Source: Pedobacter cryophilus
Lineage (GTDB): Bacteria; Bacteroidota; Bacteroidia; Sphingobacteriales; Sphingobacteriaceae
Assembly: GCF_005116455.1 (NCBI RefSeq)
Contig: NZ_SWBP01000003.1
Coordinates: 186,012-250,011, forward strand
Reading direction: 5' to 3'
Length of the DNA: 64,000 bases
Part shown: piece after piece, positions 25,830 to 34,032 of the stretch
Numbering within the stretch: the first letter of the stretch is position 1
Layout: every line of letters begins with the position of its first letter
Program-made: the position numbers and the translations under genes
The notes under the pieces: generated by a model
Told to the model about the DNA's origin: nothing
The model's input: the letters and a program-made list of their open reading frames with translations, nothing else
The model's database searches: none

Positions 25830-26369
25830 TTAGTTTACCTTTTTTGGAGTGCTTTTTTTGGTAACTGGTTTTGCAGGAGTTTTTGCTTTTACAGCAACAG
25901 CTTTTTTCTTAACCGCAACAGTTGGTGTTGGAGCTGCTTCTGGTGTTACCGGTGATTTTAATTTTGGACTTACAGATTTTATAGAAGTAACCTGCTTTAC
26001 TACGGGTTCAATTTCTTTTTTCGCCTTGGTTTTAATTCCTTCGGCTTTTTTTTCTACTTGCTTTACAACTTTTTTAACTTCTTTTTTTGCTTTACTGATG
26101 TCTTTTTTAGTCACTTTTTTAAGTTTTGCGACATCTTCAGCAGCATTATTTAGCTTAGTATTAATTGTTTTTTTAACGTTTTTAATTTTTGAAGCTAGTT
26201 TTTTAGCTAAAATTTTACTCGCTTTTTTAATCTCGTCGCCAATTTCATCAGCATCATGACCTAAACTTTTTACAAATTCTTTTATTTTTTTACCAAGATC
26301 AACCTCAATACTGGCTTTAGCCTTTTTTTGAAGCTCTTTTTTTATAATTTTAGACTTTGGAGATTTCAT
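25830..26369 (-). CDS. Histone H1-like lysine-rich protein
   Basis: A 179-residue, strongly basic protein. Residues 1-125 are lysine-rich and helical with heptad-like spacing. After residue about 140 comes a low-complexity Ala/Pro/Lys/Thr/Val tail with repeats such as KAKTPAKPVTKKSTPKK, the pattern of eukaryotic H1 tails and bacterial Hc1/AlgP-type proteins. It has no signal peptide. The likely role is DNA or polyanion binding; lying directly upstream of polyphosphate kinase, binding of polyphosphate is another possibility. The composition makes homology searches unreliable, so the family name is descriptive. An opposite-strand frame here is a composition shadow. Confidence 0.75.
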   Translation of the reverse strand: MKSPKSKIIKKELQKKAKASIEVDLGKKIKEFVKSLGHDADEIGDEIKKASKILAKKLASKIKNVKKTINTKLNNAAEDVAKLKKVTKKDISKAKKEVKKVVKQVEKKAEGIKTKAKKEIEPVVKQVTSIKSVSPKLKSPVTPEAAPTPTVAVKKKAVAVKAKTPAKPVTKKSTPKKVN

Positions 26370-26441
26370 AGTTATTTCGTTAAATAATTAATTCTTTTAA
26401 ATCTATCTTTAATTTTTCTAAAATCAAATAAAATTCAAATT

Positions 26442-26936
26442 ATGCCTTCTTTCGATATTGTAAGCAAAATTGATGCTCAAACCTTAGACAACGCAATTAA
26501 TAATGCAAAAAAAGAAATTTTAAATCGTTATGATTTTAATACTTCTAAAAGTACGGTGGAGTTAGATAAGAAAACCAACACCATCACCATTATTACCGAA
26601 GATGATATGAGGTTAAAAGCAATTACAGATGCCATCATCTCTAGATTTGTAAAACAAAGCATAGATCCTAAAGCACTTGATTTTGAAAAACCTTTTATAA
26701 GTGTTACTGGCAACATGATTAAAAAAGACGTGATTGTAAAAGAAGGAATTGATAAAGAAGCCGCAAAAAAAATCGTGAAGAAAATTAAAGATTCGGGCTT
26801 AAAAGTGCAAGCTGCTATTATGGAAGATCAAGTAAGGGTAACCGCTAAAAAGATTGACGATTTGCAAGCTACTATTCAGCTTTGCCGTACCGACGATTTT
26901 GGGCAACCTTTGCAATATATTAATATGAGAAACTAA
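26442..26936 (+). CDS. yajQ: YajQ-family nucleotide-binding protein
   Basis: The 164-residue protein starts with MPSFDIVSKIDAQ and ends with FGQPLQYINMRN, both hallmarks of the YajQ/UPF0234 family. It has two ferredoxin-like halves (RYDFNTSKSTVEL; IKKDVIVKEGIDKEAAKKI). Some members bind cyclic-di-GMP or RNA and affect gene expression; the function in this phylum is not settled. Its stop codon abuts the stop codon of the convergent gene with no spacer. Confidence 0.95.
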   Translation: MPSFDIVSKIDAQTLDNAINNAKKEILNRYDFNTSKSTVELDKKTNTITIITEDDMRLKAITDAIISRFVKQSIDPKALDFEKPFISVTGNMIKKDVIVKEGIDKEAAKKIVKKIKDSGLKVQAAIMEDQVRVTAKKIDDLQATIQLCRTDDFGQPLQYINMRN

Positions 26937-28244
26937 TTACCCCTCGTCTTCTGGCTCCTTAATATCTTCTATATCAATAATATACTTATTTTGAATTAAG
27001 AAATCAAACAAAGGTTTGGCTGATGCCGATACATCTAAATTTTTGGTAGTGACGATGGTTTTATTTTTGATATCTCTATAAGGATAAGTTAACAACTTTA
27101 CGTTGCCACTAAATAAATCACTAATGTAAGCCAGTAATTGATTGGTGTAGTTTTCTCCGTAATTCTCTGAAGAGAAAATGTGTTTTAAGTTAGAAATGCT
27201 GGTAGTAATGCCCACACTTTTAGGCTTGCATTTGGCCAAATATTTAGCCAGTTTATTATGGCGGTTAAAATTAGAAATGATAACGGCATGTCCCATTTCC
27301 ATAATTTCGTTAGCTCTTTTTGCTACCCTGTTTAACAGATCACCATCCTCTACCTGAATTTTTTCCATCATGTTATTCAGCGTAAGCTCAGCCATGGTTA
27401 ATAATTCTACATCACCAATTTCCATATAAGCTTTATATTGAACTACGGCATGGTTAAAAAAATCAAAATCTGGTTTAGATTTTTGGTTAAACCGCGTTCT
27501 TAAAATCATTACATGTTGCTTATACATTAAATCTTTGGCCTGCATTACTCCCACTTTTGGAATAAAAACTGCGGCACTAGAGAAACCTTTTTCTATCAAA
27601 AAAAGATTTACCAAAACTTCATCTAAGTTTTCAAAAGCTGGGCCTTTAACACTTATTAAATCTATTTCTACAGAACCTGTACTTAAGTTATCAGCCAAAG
27701 ATTCTATCATTCTTTGCGGCTCGGCATAATAATTAAAAGCGGCGTAAACCAAATTTACCCCTAAAATACCCAATACATTTTGCTGTAATGATGCATCACT
27801 ATCTAACAACCTTACGTGGAAAATAATTTCATTAGCAGGGCCAAAAGGTTCTAACTGGAATTTGATACCCAACCAACCATGCGGATCATTAGATTTATTA
27901 TAATTTAAGGTAGTTACGGTATCAGCAAAGGAAAAGAATGTACGCGTTTTATATTTATCGCCTAATAATCTATCACCAAGTAATTGAAATTCATGATCAA
28001 GCATTTTCTCTAACCTAGATTTAGAAACATACCTGCCCGATTCTTCTAAACCATAAATTTCATTACTAAAAGTCATGTCATAAGCCGACATGGTTTTAGC
28101 AATTGTACCAGATGCAGCACCAGCAGTAAAAAAATTACGAGCCACTTCTTGCCCTGCACCTATTTCGGCAAAGGTTCCATAAATGTTCTCGTCTAAATTT
28201 ATTTTTAAAGCTTTACGGCGGGTATCTAATACTTCTAAGATCAT
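26937..28244 (-). CDS. Conserved protein of unknown function (long, cytoplasmic)
   Basis: The 435-residue protein has the strongly conserved N-terminus NIYGTFAEIGAGQEVARNFF, followed by AGAASGTIAKTMSAYDMTFS, HGWLGIKFQ and GILGVNLVYAAFNY. I recognise this as a widespread bacterial family that databases label inconsistently (sometimes as a TonB receptor or nucleotide adenylyltransferase). It has no signal peptide or barrel, so the receptor label is wrong. No catalytic motif can be named. A C-terminal acidic tail (EDIKEPEDEG) closes it. It lies alone on its strand between yajQ and hsp20. Confidence 0.8.
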   Translation of the reverse strand: MILEVLDTRRKALKINLDENIYGTFAEIGAGQEVARNFFTAGAASGTIAKTMSAYDMTFSNEIYGLEESGRYVSKSRLEKMLDHEFQLLGDRLLGDKYKTRTFFSFADTVTTLNYNKSNDPHGWLGIKFQLEPFGPANEIIFHVRLLDSDASLQQNVLGILGVNLVYAAFNYYAEPQRMIESLADNLSTGSVEIDLISVKGPAFENLDEVLVNLFLIEKGFSSAAVFIPKVGVMQAKDLMYKQHVMILRTRFNQKSKPDFDFFNHAVVQYKAYMEIGDVELLTMAELTLNNMMEKIQVEDGDLLNRVAKRANEIMEMGHAVIISNFNRHNKLAKYLAKCKPKSVGITTSISNLKHIFSSENYGENYTNQLLAYISDLFSGNVKLLTYPYRDIKNKTIVTTKNLDVSASAKPLFDFLIQNKYIIDIEDIKEPEDEG

Positions 28245-28280
28245 AGTTACAAATGTAGAAAATATTGAAGAATCTATCTA

Positions 28281-28315
28281 AAAAAAGCAATCCCAACTAT
28301 AAATAGTCGGGATTG
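28281..28315 (-). terminator. Terminator of the hsp20 gene
   Basis: CAATCCC-A-ACTAT-AA-ATAGT-C-GGGATTG forms a 12-bp interrupted stem. On the minus strand it is followed by CTTTTTTTAG. It lies 27 bp after the hsp20 stop. Confidence 0.8.
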
Positions 28316-28341
28316 ACTCACCTAAACCACCACACAAAATT

Positions 28342-28779
28342 TTACTTTATTGAAATTTCTCTGGTTTGAATTTTAGCTTCTTCTTTTTTAGCAATGTCTA
28401 TTTTAAGAATACCTGCATCATAAGTAGCCTCAATATTTGAGTGATCTATTAAATCTGGTAAATTAAAAGATCTTGTAAATGAATCATAGCTAAACTCCTT
28501 TCTATTTATTTTTTGCTGCGCTTTGTTTTCTTCTTTTTTACCTTCAGATGAAACCTTTAACACGTCTTTATCAATAGAAATTTTAAAATCTTCTTTTTTT
28601 AAACCTGGTGCAGCTAATTCAATATGAAAATGATTTTCTGATTCTGATATGTTTACTGCTGGCACTTTAAGCATTGGTCTTTCGTTAATAAATTCATCTT
28701 TTAAAAACGAATCAAACAAATGGTTAAAAGTTGAGTAGTGGTTTAATTTTTTACCGTCGTTAAATTTTACTAAAGTCAT
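28342..28779 (-). CDS. Small heat-shock protein, Hsp20 family
   Basis: The 145-residue protein has a short N-terminal arm, an alpha-crystallin domain over about residues 38-130 (VNISESENHFHIELAAPGLKKEDFKISID, with ATYDAGILKIDIAKK near the end) and the C-terminal IQTREISIK with an I-x-I-type anchor. It is a cytoplasmic holdase chaperone. Unusually for this window the gene has a full AAGGAGG ribosome-binding site, which implies strong translation on demand. Confidence 0.95.
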   Translation of the reverse strand: MTLVKFNDGKKLNHYSTFNHLFDSFLKDEFINERPMLKVPAVNISESENHFHIELAAPGLKKEDFKISIDKDVLKVSSEGKKEENKAQQKINRKEFSYDSFTRSFNLPDLIDHSNIEATYDAGILKIDIAKKEEAKIQTREISIK

Positions 28780-28787
28780 TTTTATAT

Positions 28788-28794
28788 CCTCCTT
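28788..28794 (-). promoter_or_regulatory. Strong Shine-Dalgarno site of hsp20
   Basis: On the minus strand AAGGAGG lies 8 nt before the ATG at 28779. Most genes here lack any such site; this one is fully complementary to the 16S rRNA tail. Confidence 0.75.
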
Positions 28795-28862
28795 ATTTTA
28801 TAATATTGTTAGATATTTAGACTTTTTCAACTCTTATACCAATGCCTAAAAACCTTATTATT

Positions 28863-28888
28863 ACAGACTTTTTGTCTGTTTAAGACAA
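28863..28888. promoter_or_regulatory. Two overlapping palindromes in the hsp20 / thioesterase divergent region
   Basis: ACAGAC-TTTTT-GTCTGT (28863-28879) overlaps TTGTCT-GTTTA-AGACAA (28872-28888). They share the GTCT arm, so only one hairpin can form at a time; as DNA they could be a compound operator. The block lies 84 bp before hsp20 on one strand and 24 bp before the thioesterase on the other. Function unknown. Confidence 0.45.
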
Positions 28889-28911
28889 GATAAAGCGACA
28901 TAATTACCGAA

Positions 28912-29343
28912 ATGAATAAAAACACCAGTCTAAACGACTTTAAATACAAAACACCCATTCCCATCAGGTTTTCTGATATGGATTTATTTGGACATGCAAA
29001 CAATGCTATCTTCCTCACCTATTTTGAACAAGCCCGCTCTAATTACTGGAACGAAATTATAAAGTGGGATTGGAATGAAATGGGGATAATACTGGCTAAA
29101 GCGGAAGTTGAATTTTTAAAACCTATTGTACTTGCTGATGAACTATTTGCTTACGTTAAAACCAGCAGAATTGGCAACAGCAGTTGGGATTTAGACTATT
29201 TATTAGTCACCCAAAATAATGATGATACTGTAATTAAAGCCAAGGGCAAAACCATTCAGGTTTGTTTTGATTATAGAAGTAACCAATCAGCTCCCATCCC
29301 CGAAAGGGAAAAACTAGCCATGATAAATTTTGAAGGCTTATGA
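28912..29343 (+). CDS. Hotdog-fold acyl-CoA thioesterase (4HBT type)
   Basis: A 143-residue hotdog protein with the catalytic-loop motif FSDMDLFGHANNAIFLTYFEQAR (D-x-x-G-H-x-N-N), typical of 4-hydroxybenzoyl-CoA/YbgC-type thioesterases. It would hydrolyse acyl-CoA or acyl-ACP in the cytoplasm; chain preference cannot be told. Its stop overlaps the start of a second thioesterase by four bases (ATGA), so the two are translated together and may form a heteromer. Confidence 0.88.
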   Translation: MNKNTSLNDFKYKTPIPIRFSDMDLFGHANNAIFLTYFEQARSNYWNEIIKWDWNEMGIILAKAEVEFLKPIVLADELFAYVKTSRIGNSSWDLDYLLVTQNNDDTVIKAKGKTIQVCFDYRSNQSAPIPEREKLAMINFEGL

Positions 29344-29729
29344 GTTTTAGTTTAAATTTTGAAGTGAGAGATTATGAATGCGATCTGCAAGGAATTGTAA
29401 ATAATGCAGTTTATCAAAATTATTTAGAACACGCCAGGCATAAATTCTTACAATCTGTGGGTTTAGATTTTGCGCAGTTGCATCACGAAGGTATAGACCC
29501 TGTGGTGTATAGGATAGAAATTGATTATAAAAAATCTTTAAAAAGTGGCGATCTGTTTTCTATTACCTTATTGGTAGAAAGAGAAGGAAATCTGAAGTTT
29601 ATTTTTAACCAAAGCATTTTTAAAAACAACAACGAATTGGTTTTAAAAGCTAAAGTAATAGCCGTTTTTACAGCTAACGGAAAACCTATTGTTCCTCCAC
29701 AAAAAGTAATTGATGCTTTAGCTATATGA
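29340..29729 (+). CDS. Hotdog-fold acyl-CoA thioesterase (second copy)
   Basis: A 129-residue hotdog protein. The active loop reads CDLQGIVNNAVYQNYLEHAR, keeping D-x-x-G-x-V-N-N with Ile where the first protein has His. It overlaps the upstream thioesterase by 4 bp and the downstream PAP2 gene by 4 bp. The tight three-gene arrangement suggests a link to lipid or acyl-CoA turnover. Confidence 0.87.
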   Translation: MSFSLNFEVRDYECDLQGIVNNAVYQNYLEHARHKFLQSVGLDFAQLHHEGIDPVVYRIEIDYKKSLKSGDLFSITLLVEREGNLKFIFNQSIFKNNNELVLKAKVIAVFTANGKPIVPPQKVIDALAI

Positions 29730-30430
29730 GGAAATTAATTTTAAGTATCCTTATTTTAGTTTCCTTCATTTCATTAACTTTTGCACAGCAAAAAGATTCT
29801 ACACGCTATAAACTTACTTGGAAAAAAGCCGCCCTGCCAGCAGCATTTATGATTGTTGGTTTTACACAAGTTGGGCATGAAAGCAAAGAATTACAAGTTG
29901 ATTTAAGAGAAGATTTTCCGTTTTTTAAATCGCAATTAGATAATGTAGCCCAATACATTCCTGCTGGTGCTTTTTTATTGAATGGATATTTACCTCATCA
30001 AAACTTTAAATCTAGGGCAATAGTTACCGCTATTAGTTATGCAACCATGGCCATAACGGTTAATATCCTTAAAAAAACAATACATGAAACCAGACCAGAT
30101 GCATCAGGCGATAATTCTTTTCCATCTGGCCATACGGCAACAGCATTTACCGGTGCCGAGTTATTTCATCAAGGATTAAAAAACAGTGCTCCGGTTTTAA
30201 GTTATGCGGCTTATCCAATAGCTGCCAGCGTAGGCATTTATCGTTTACTGAATAACAAACATTACCTGTCGGATGTTATTGTAGGTGCAGGAATTGGGAT
30301 ATTAAGTACAAAGTTAGCTTACAGCATTTACCACCCAAGAATGAGTATTAAACCAGAAAAATTCATTTTAAATTTCTCTCCTGCTAAAGTATTAGGACAA
30401 AATGGGTTTTCTATTTCTGGTAGGTTTTAA
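29726..30430 (+). CDS. PAP2-superfamily membrane phosphatase
   Basis: The 234-residue protein has a signal peptide (to about residue 20) and the three PAP2 blocks: KKTIHETRP, SFPSGHTAT and YRLLNNKHYLSDVIVG, where His and Asp form the catalytic pair. It probably removes phosphate from a lipid phosphate such as phosphatidate, undecaprenyl pyrophosphate or a lipid A group at the periplasmic face. It is the third gene of an overlapping set with two thioesterases. Its end overlaps the convergent FAD oxidase gene by 4 bp. Confidence 0.9.
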   Translation: MRKLILSILILVSFISLTFAQQKDSTRYKLTWKKAALPAAFMIVGFTQVGHESKELQVDLREDFPFFKSQLDNVAQYIPAGAFLLNGYLPHQNFKSRAIVTAISYATMAITVNILKKTIHETRPDASGDNSFPSGHTATAFTGAELFHQGLKNSAPVLSYAAYPIAASVGIYRLLNNKHYLSDVIVGAGIGILSTKLAYSIYHPRMSIKPEKFILNFSPAKVLGQNGFSISGRF

Positions 30431-31824
30431 AATATCTTATCGGGATTTAAAATTCCGTTTGGATCAAAAACTTGCTTAATTCCTCGCATTAAGTTTAAAT
30501 GAATTTCAGAGTATTTAATAGGCATGTATTCTTTTTGAACCAAGCCAATGCCATGTTCGCCAGAAATTGTACCTCCTAATTTTACAGTTAATTCAAATAT
30601 TTCTTTAATGCCATCTTTAAGCTTATGCGTCCAATCGTAGTCGCTCATGTTTCCTTTAATGATGTTCACATGTAAATTGCCATCGCCAGCATGGCCATAA
30701 CAAACAGAATCAAAACCGTATCTGAAACCAATTTCTTTAATTCCGTTAATCAGTTTAGGTAATTCGGCTCGGGGAACTACGGTATCTTCTTCTTTATAAA
30801 CCGAATTAGATTTTACAGAAACCGCCATGGTTCGTCGCATTTTCCATAGCTCTTCTTTTTGTGTAGCGGTATCGGCAAATAAAACCTCTAAACATTGGTA
30901 TTGTTCTAAAACTCCATTAATAATTTCACAATCATTAAAAAGCATATCCATATTGGCGCCATCAACCTCTATCATTAAAAATGCTTGAGCTTGCGGATTC
31001 AAATTAAAATTAATTCCATCATTTTCTACCACCCACTCCACTCCTTTTCTCTCCATAAACTCCAAAGCCGATGGGGTAATGCCAGCTCTAAAAATTGCCG
31101 ATACAGCTTCGCAAGCTATTTCATTAGTAGGAAATGACCCTAGCAATAATATGTTATGCAAAGGCTGTGGAATTAATTTTAAAACAATTTTGGTAATGAT
31201 CCCTAAAGTACCTTCAGAACCAATCATTAACTGCGTTAAATTATATCCAGATGCGTATTTTAATGTATTAGCTCCCGTCCAAATAATTTCGCCATTGGCT
31301 AAAACCATTTCAAAGTTTAAAACATACTCTCGTATGGTTCCGTATTTTACTACTCTGGGGCCGCCACTACCGTGAGCCATGTTTCCACCAATAAAACAAG
31401 AACCTTTACTAGATGGATCTACCGGGTAAAGTAAACCTTTATCTGCAACGGCATTCATAAATACTTCGGTTATTACGCCGGGCTCTACTGTTGCTTGAAG
31501 GTTTCTTTCGTCTATTTCAATAATTTTATTCAGTTTTTCTAGGGATAAAACTACGCCTCCATGTACAGGTAAAGCGCCACCACTTAAACCAGTTCCCCCG
31601 CCTCTTGGGGTAACCGCAATATGATGCTCATTACAGTATTTTAAAACAGCAGAGATTTCTTCGGTAGTTTTAGGTTTAAGTACCACTTCTGGAAAAAAAC
31701 TTAAATCTTCAGTTTCGTCTTTACTGTATTTTAAAAGGTTTTCTTCATCAGTAAAAACAGCATCTTTGCCTACTAAAGCAGTTAATTCAAGAATGATATG
31801 TTGACTTACGGGCGTAAATGGCAT
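30427..31824 (-). CDS. FAD-linked oxidase (glycolate oxidase GlcD / D-lactate dehydrogenase type)
   Basis: The 465-residue flavoprotein has an N-terminal FAD-binding domain of the VAO/PCMH type (TPRGGGTGLSGGALPVHGGVVLS; VDPSSKGSCFIGGNMAHGSGG) and a C-terminal substrate domain ending with GTISGEHGIGLVQKEYM and FDPNGILNPDKIF. It oxidises a 2-hydroxy acid such as glycolate or D-lactate, passing electrons to a quinone or another acceptor. No Fe-S partner (GlcF) is encoded nearby, so it is probably a stand-alone enzyme. It begins 1 bp after the folB stop. Confidence 0.92.
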   Translation of the reverse strand: MPFTPVSQHIILELTALVGKDAVFTDEENLLKYSKDETEDLSFFPEVVLKPKTTEEISAVLKYCNEHHIAVTPRGGGTGLSGGALPVHGGVVLSLEKLNKIIEIDERNLQATVEPGVITEVFMNAVADKGLLYPVDPSSKGSCFIGGNMAHGSGGPRVVKYGTIREYVLNFEMVLANGEIIWTGANTLKYASGYNLTQLMIGSEGTLGIITKIVLKLIPQPLHNILLLGSFPTNEIACEAVSAIFRAGITPSALEFMERKGVEWVVENDGINFNLNPQAQAFLMIEVDGANMDMLFNDCEIINGVLEQYQCLEVLFADTATQKEELWKMRRTMAVSVKSNSVYKEEDTVVPRAELPKLINGIKEIGFRYGFDSVCYGHAGDGNLHVNIIKGNMSDYDWTHKLKDGIKEIFELTVKLGGTISGEHGIGLVQKEYMPIKYSEIHLNLMRGIKQVFDPNGILNPDKIF

Positions 31825-31825
31825 G

Positions 31826-32194
31826 TTATTTTTTATAGTTTAACTCGATAAAAGAATATTGAATTTGGGCTTTAAGCGGTGGATTTAACTTTTTAATGCG
31901 CACCATAATTTCATCCACAAAAGTAAAATCACTTTTTATATTTTCTAAAATAGTTTGAGCTAGGGTTTCTATCAATAAAGCCTCATTTTCAAAAGCTTTG
32001 GCACAAATATCATATAAAAGGGCATAATTAACGGTTGTACTTAAATCTTCGGTATTTGAACCTTCTGCTTGTTCAAAAGCCACTTGCACATCTACCAAAA
32101 AGTTGTTTTTAAAAATACGTTCCTCAGCATAGTAACCTACAGCTGCGTTAAACTTCACTCCTTCTAAACCAATTCTTCTCGTGATCTTACTCAT
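31826..32194 (-). CDS. folB: Dihydroneopterin aldolase
   Basis: The 122-residue protein matches FolB: an early GLEGVKFNAAVGYYAEER (active-site Tyr, conserved Glu), the STTVNYALLYDI motif and a late lysine in KKLNPPLKAQIQYSFIEL. It cleaves 7,8-dihydroneopterin to 6-hydroxymethyl-dihydropterin in folate synthesis and works as an octamer. It is followed one base later by the FAD oxidase gene, an apparently chance operon. Confidence 0.93.
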   Translation of the reverse strand: MSKITRRIGLEGVKFNAAVGYYAEERIFKNNFLVDVQVAFEQAEGSNTEDLSTTVNYALLYDICAKAFENEALLIETLAQTILENIKSDFTFVDEIMVRIKKLNPPLKAQIQYSFIELNYKK

Positions 32195-32290
32195 TGCCTC
32201 AAAGATGAAAGTAAATCCAAATAATTCAAAATTATACCAATTTAACCTGATTTTTTTGTTTTGAATGCAATCCTTTGTTAATAGCAGAGA

Positions 32291-32366
32291 GCGTTAACGA
32301 TTGAAGCGGCATCCTTTATCCCCTTTTCGGGGATGAAGATAAAGCGGAAAGCGTGTTTAAACGCCC
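32291..32366. repeat. Dispersed extragenic hairpin element, copy 1
   Basis: Begins GCGTTAACGATTGAAGCGGC, has a central hairpin CTTTATCCCC-TTTTC-GGGGATGAAG, and ends AAAGCGGAAAGCGTGTTTAAACGCC. The outer GCGTT and AACGC are complementary. Same family as 52291, 56039 and 61766. Confidence 0.8.
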
Positions 32367-32394
32367 CCATTACAAAAAATTAAAATTGATTTAT

Positions 32395-32402
32395 TAGATT
32401 TG
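32395..32402 (+). promoter_or_regulatory. -7 box of gcdH
   Basis: TAGATTTG matches TAnnTTTG and lies 16 nt before the ATG at 32419, giving a very short leader. No good -33 element is evident. Confidence 0.5.
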
Positions 32403-32418
32403 AAACAAACCAATTGTT

Positions 32419-33624
32419 ATGCTAGAAGAAGCTATCCATAAATCTGCCAAGAAAGATTTATACGAACATCCAGATTATTATTTACTAGACGAATTATTAA
32501 CCGAAGAGCATAAATTAATAAGGAGTACGGTAAGAGAATGGGTTAAAAAAGAAGTGAGCCCAATTATAGACGATTACGCTCAGAAAGCTCAATTTCCTAA
32601 ACATTTAATTAAAGGCTTGGGAGAAATAGGTGCATTTGGACCAACCATTCCGGTAGAATATGGAGGTGCGGGATTAGATTATATTTCTTACGGTATTATT
32701 ATGCAAGAAATTGAAAGAGGCGATTCGGGTATTCGTTCTACCGCTTCTGTTCAAGGTTCTTTGGTAATGTATCCTATTTATGCTTTTGGATCTGAAGAGC
32801 AACGTAAAAAATACCTTCCAAAATTAGCTACCGGAGAATTGATGGGTTGTTTTGGTTTAACCGAACCCGATCATGGATCTGACCCAGGCGGCATGACCAC
32901 CAACATTAAAGATGCAGGGACTCATTATATTTTAAACGGAGCCAAAATGTGGATATCTAACTCTCCGTTTGCTGATATTGCCGTAGTATGGGCTAAAGAT
33001 GAAGAAGGAATTGTAAGAGGCGTGATTGTAGAACGTGGGATGAAAGGTTTTTCTACGCCAGAAACTCATAATAAATGGTCGTTAAGAGCATCGGCTACTG
33101 GCGAATTAGTTTTTGATAATGTAGAGATCCCTAAAGAAAATATTTTACCTAATGTAAAAGGATTAAAAGGTCCGTTGAGTTGCTTAAATCAAGCTCGTTT
33201 TGGCATTGCTTGGGGAGCTTTAGGTGCTGCGATGGATTGTTATGATACTGCTTTACGTTATACCAAACAAAGAGAGCAATTTGGAAAACCAATTGCTAAG
33301 TTTCAGTTACAACAAAAGAAACTAGCCGAAATGATTACCGAAATTACCAAAGGGCAGTTATTGGTGTGGAGATTAGGAATGCTTAAAAATGAAAACAGAG
33401 CTACTCCGGCACAAATATCTATGGGTAAAAGAAACTCGGTAGAAACCGCTTTAAATGTTGCCAGAGAAGCCAGACAAATGTTAGGCGGAATGGGAATTAC
33501 TGGCGAATACCCAATTATGCGCCACATGATGAATTTAGAATCGGTGGTGACTTATGAAGGTACACATGATATTCATTTATTAATTACCGGTTTAGATATT
33601 ACCGGGGAGAATGCTTTTACCTAG
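32419..33624 (+). CDS. gcdH: Acyl-CoA dehydrogenase, glutaryl-CoA dehydrogenase type
   Basis: The 401-residue protein is a complete acyl-CoA dehydrogenase with FAD-binding CFGLTEPDHGSDPGGM and WISNSPFADIAVVWA. The catalytic base is the glutamate of VVTYEGTHDIHLL, as in glutaryl-CoA dehydrogenases. The segment SGIRSTASVQGSLVMYPI carries the arginine and serine that bind the terminal carboxylate in that subfamily. It would convert glutaryl-CoA to crotonyl-CoA in lysine or tryptophan breakdown. It is monocistronic or paired with a small membrane protein gene 47 bp on. Confidence 0.93.
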   Translation: MLEEAIHKSAKKDLYEHPDYYLLDELLTEEHKLIRSTVREWVKKEVSPIIDDYAQKAQFPKHLIKGLGEIGAFGPTIPVEYGGAGLDYISYGIIMQEIERGDSGIRSTASVQGSLVMYPIYAFGSEEQRKKYLPKLATGELMGCFGLTEPDHGSDPGGMTTNIKDAGTHYILNGAKMWISNSPFADIAVVWAKDEEGIVRGVIVERGMKGFSTPETHNKWSLRASATGELVFDNVEIPKENILPNVKGLKGPLSCLNQARFGIAWGALGAAMDCYDTALRYTKQREQFGKPIAKFQLQQKKLAEMITEITKGQLLVWRLGMLKNENRATPAQISMGKRNSVETALNVAREARQMLGGMGITGEYPIMRHMMNLESVVTYEGTHDIHLLITGLDITGENAFT

Positions 33625-33671
33625 TAAGTGGTATAATGTTTGTTTCAGTTTAAAAAATTAAACCTTATATC

Positions 33672-33890
33672 ATGAACAAAACGCTAGGAATTATTTTAAC
33701 AGTTGTAGGAATTGCAATGTTAATTTGGGGAGGCTTTTCTTACACCAGAAAAGTAAAAGTAATTGATGCAGGCCCTATTCAGGTTTCGGCTGATAAACAA
33801 GAAAGTGTAAACTGGCCTCCTTTTGTAGGTGGAGCAGTTTTAGTAGTTGGAGTGGTACTTATTTTAACCGGCAAGAAAAACTCCAATTAA
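33672..33890 (+). CDS. Small two-helix membrane protein
   Basis: A 72-residue protein with two hydrophobic helices (about residues 5-22 and 51-66) around a 25-residue soluble loop with IDAGPIQVSADKQESVNWPP. It resembles DUF3185-type small membrane proteins. Function unknown. A clear terminator follows 56 bp later, supporting that it is a transcribed unit. Confidence 0.7.
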   Translation: MNKTLGIILTVVGIAMLIWGGFSYTRKVKVIDAGPIQVSADKQESVNWPPFVGGAVLVVGVVLILTGKKNSN

Positions 33891-33946
33891 TTTTAAGGAA
33901 CAAAAATTTAGTTCTCCTTAGAATAAAATCTTATGTTAATTTTGAG

Positions 33947-33980
33947 CATTCCAAACTTACAATTTGGGATGTTTTTTTTT
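33947..33980 (+). terminator. Terminator after the small membrane protein gene
   Basis: CATTCCAAA-CTTACAA-TTTGGGATG has a 9-bp stem with one G-T pair, directly followed by nine Ts. Confidence 0.8.
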
Positions 33981-34032
33981 ATTTAATCACTTAGCCTGTC
34001 GACTTTAGTCTGCGGACTGCGGACTCCCAAAC

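Noticed and set aside
25849-26259. 136-codon frame opposite the histone-like gene
   Set aside because: Its Phe/Leu/Thr-rich sequence is the antisense reflection of lysine/alanine codons in the histone-like gene.
30427-31824. Glycolate oxidase complex (GlcDEF)
   Set aside because: Only a GlcD-like subunit is present, with folB and a PAP2 gene as neighbours; no GlcE or GlcF.
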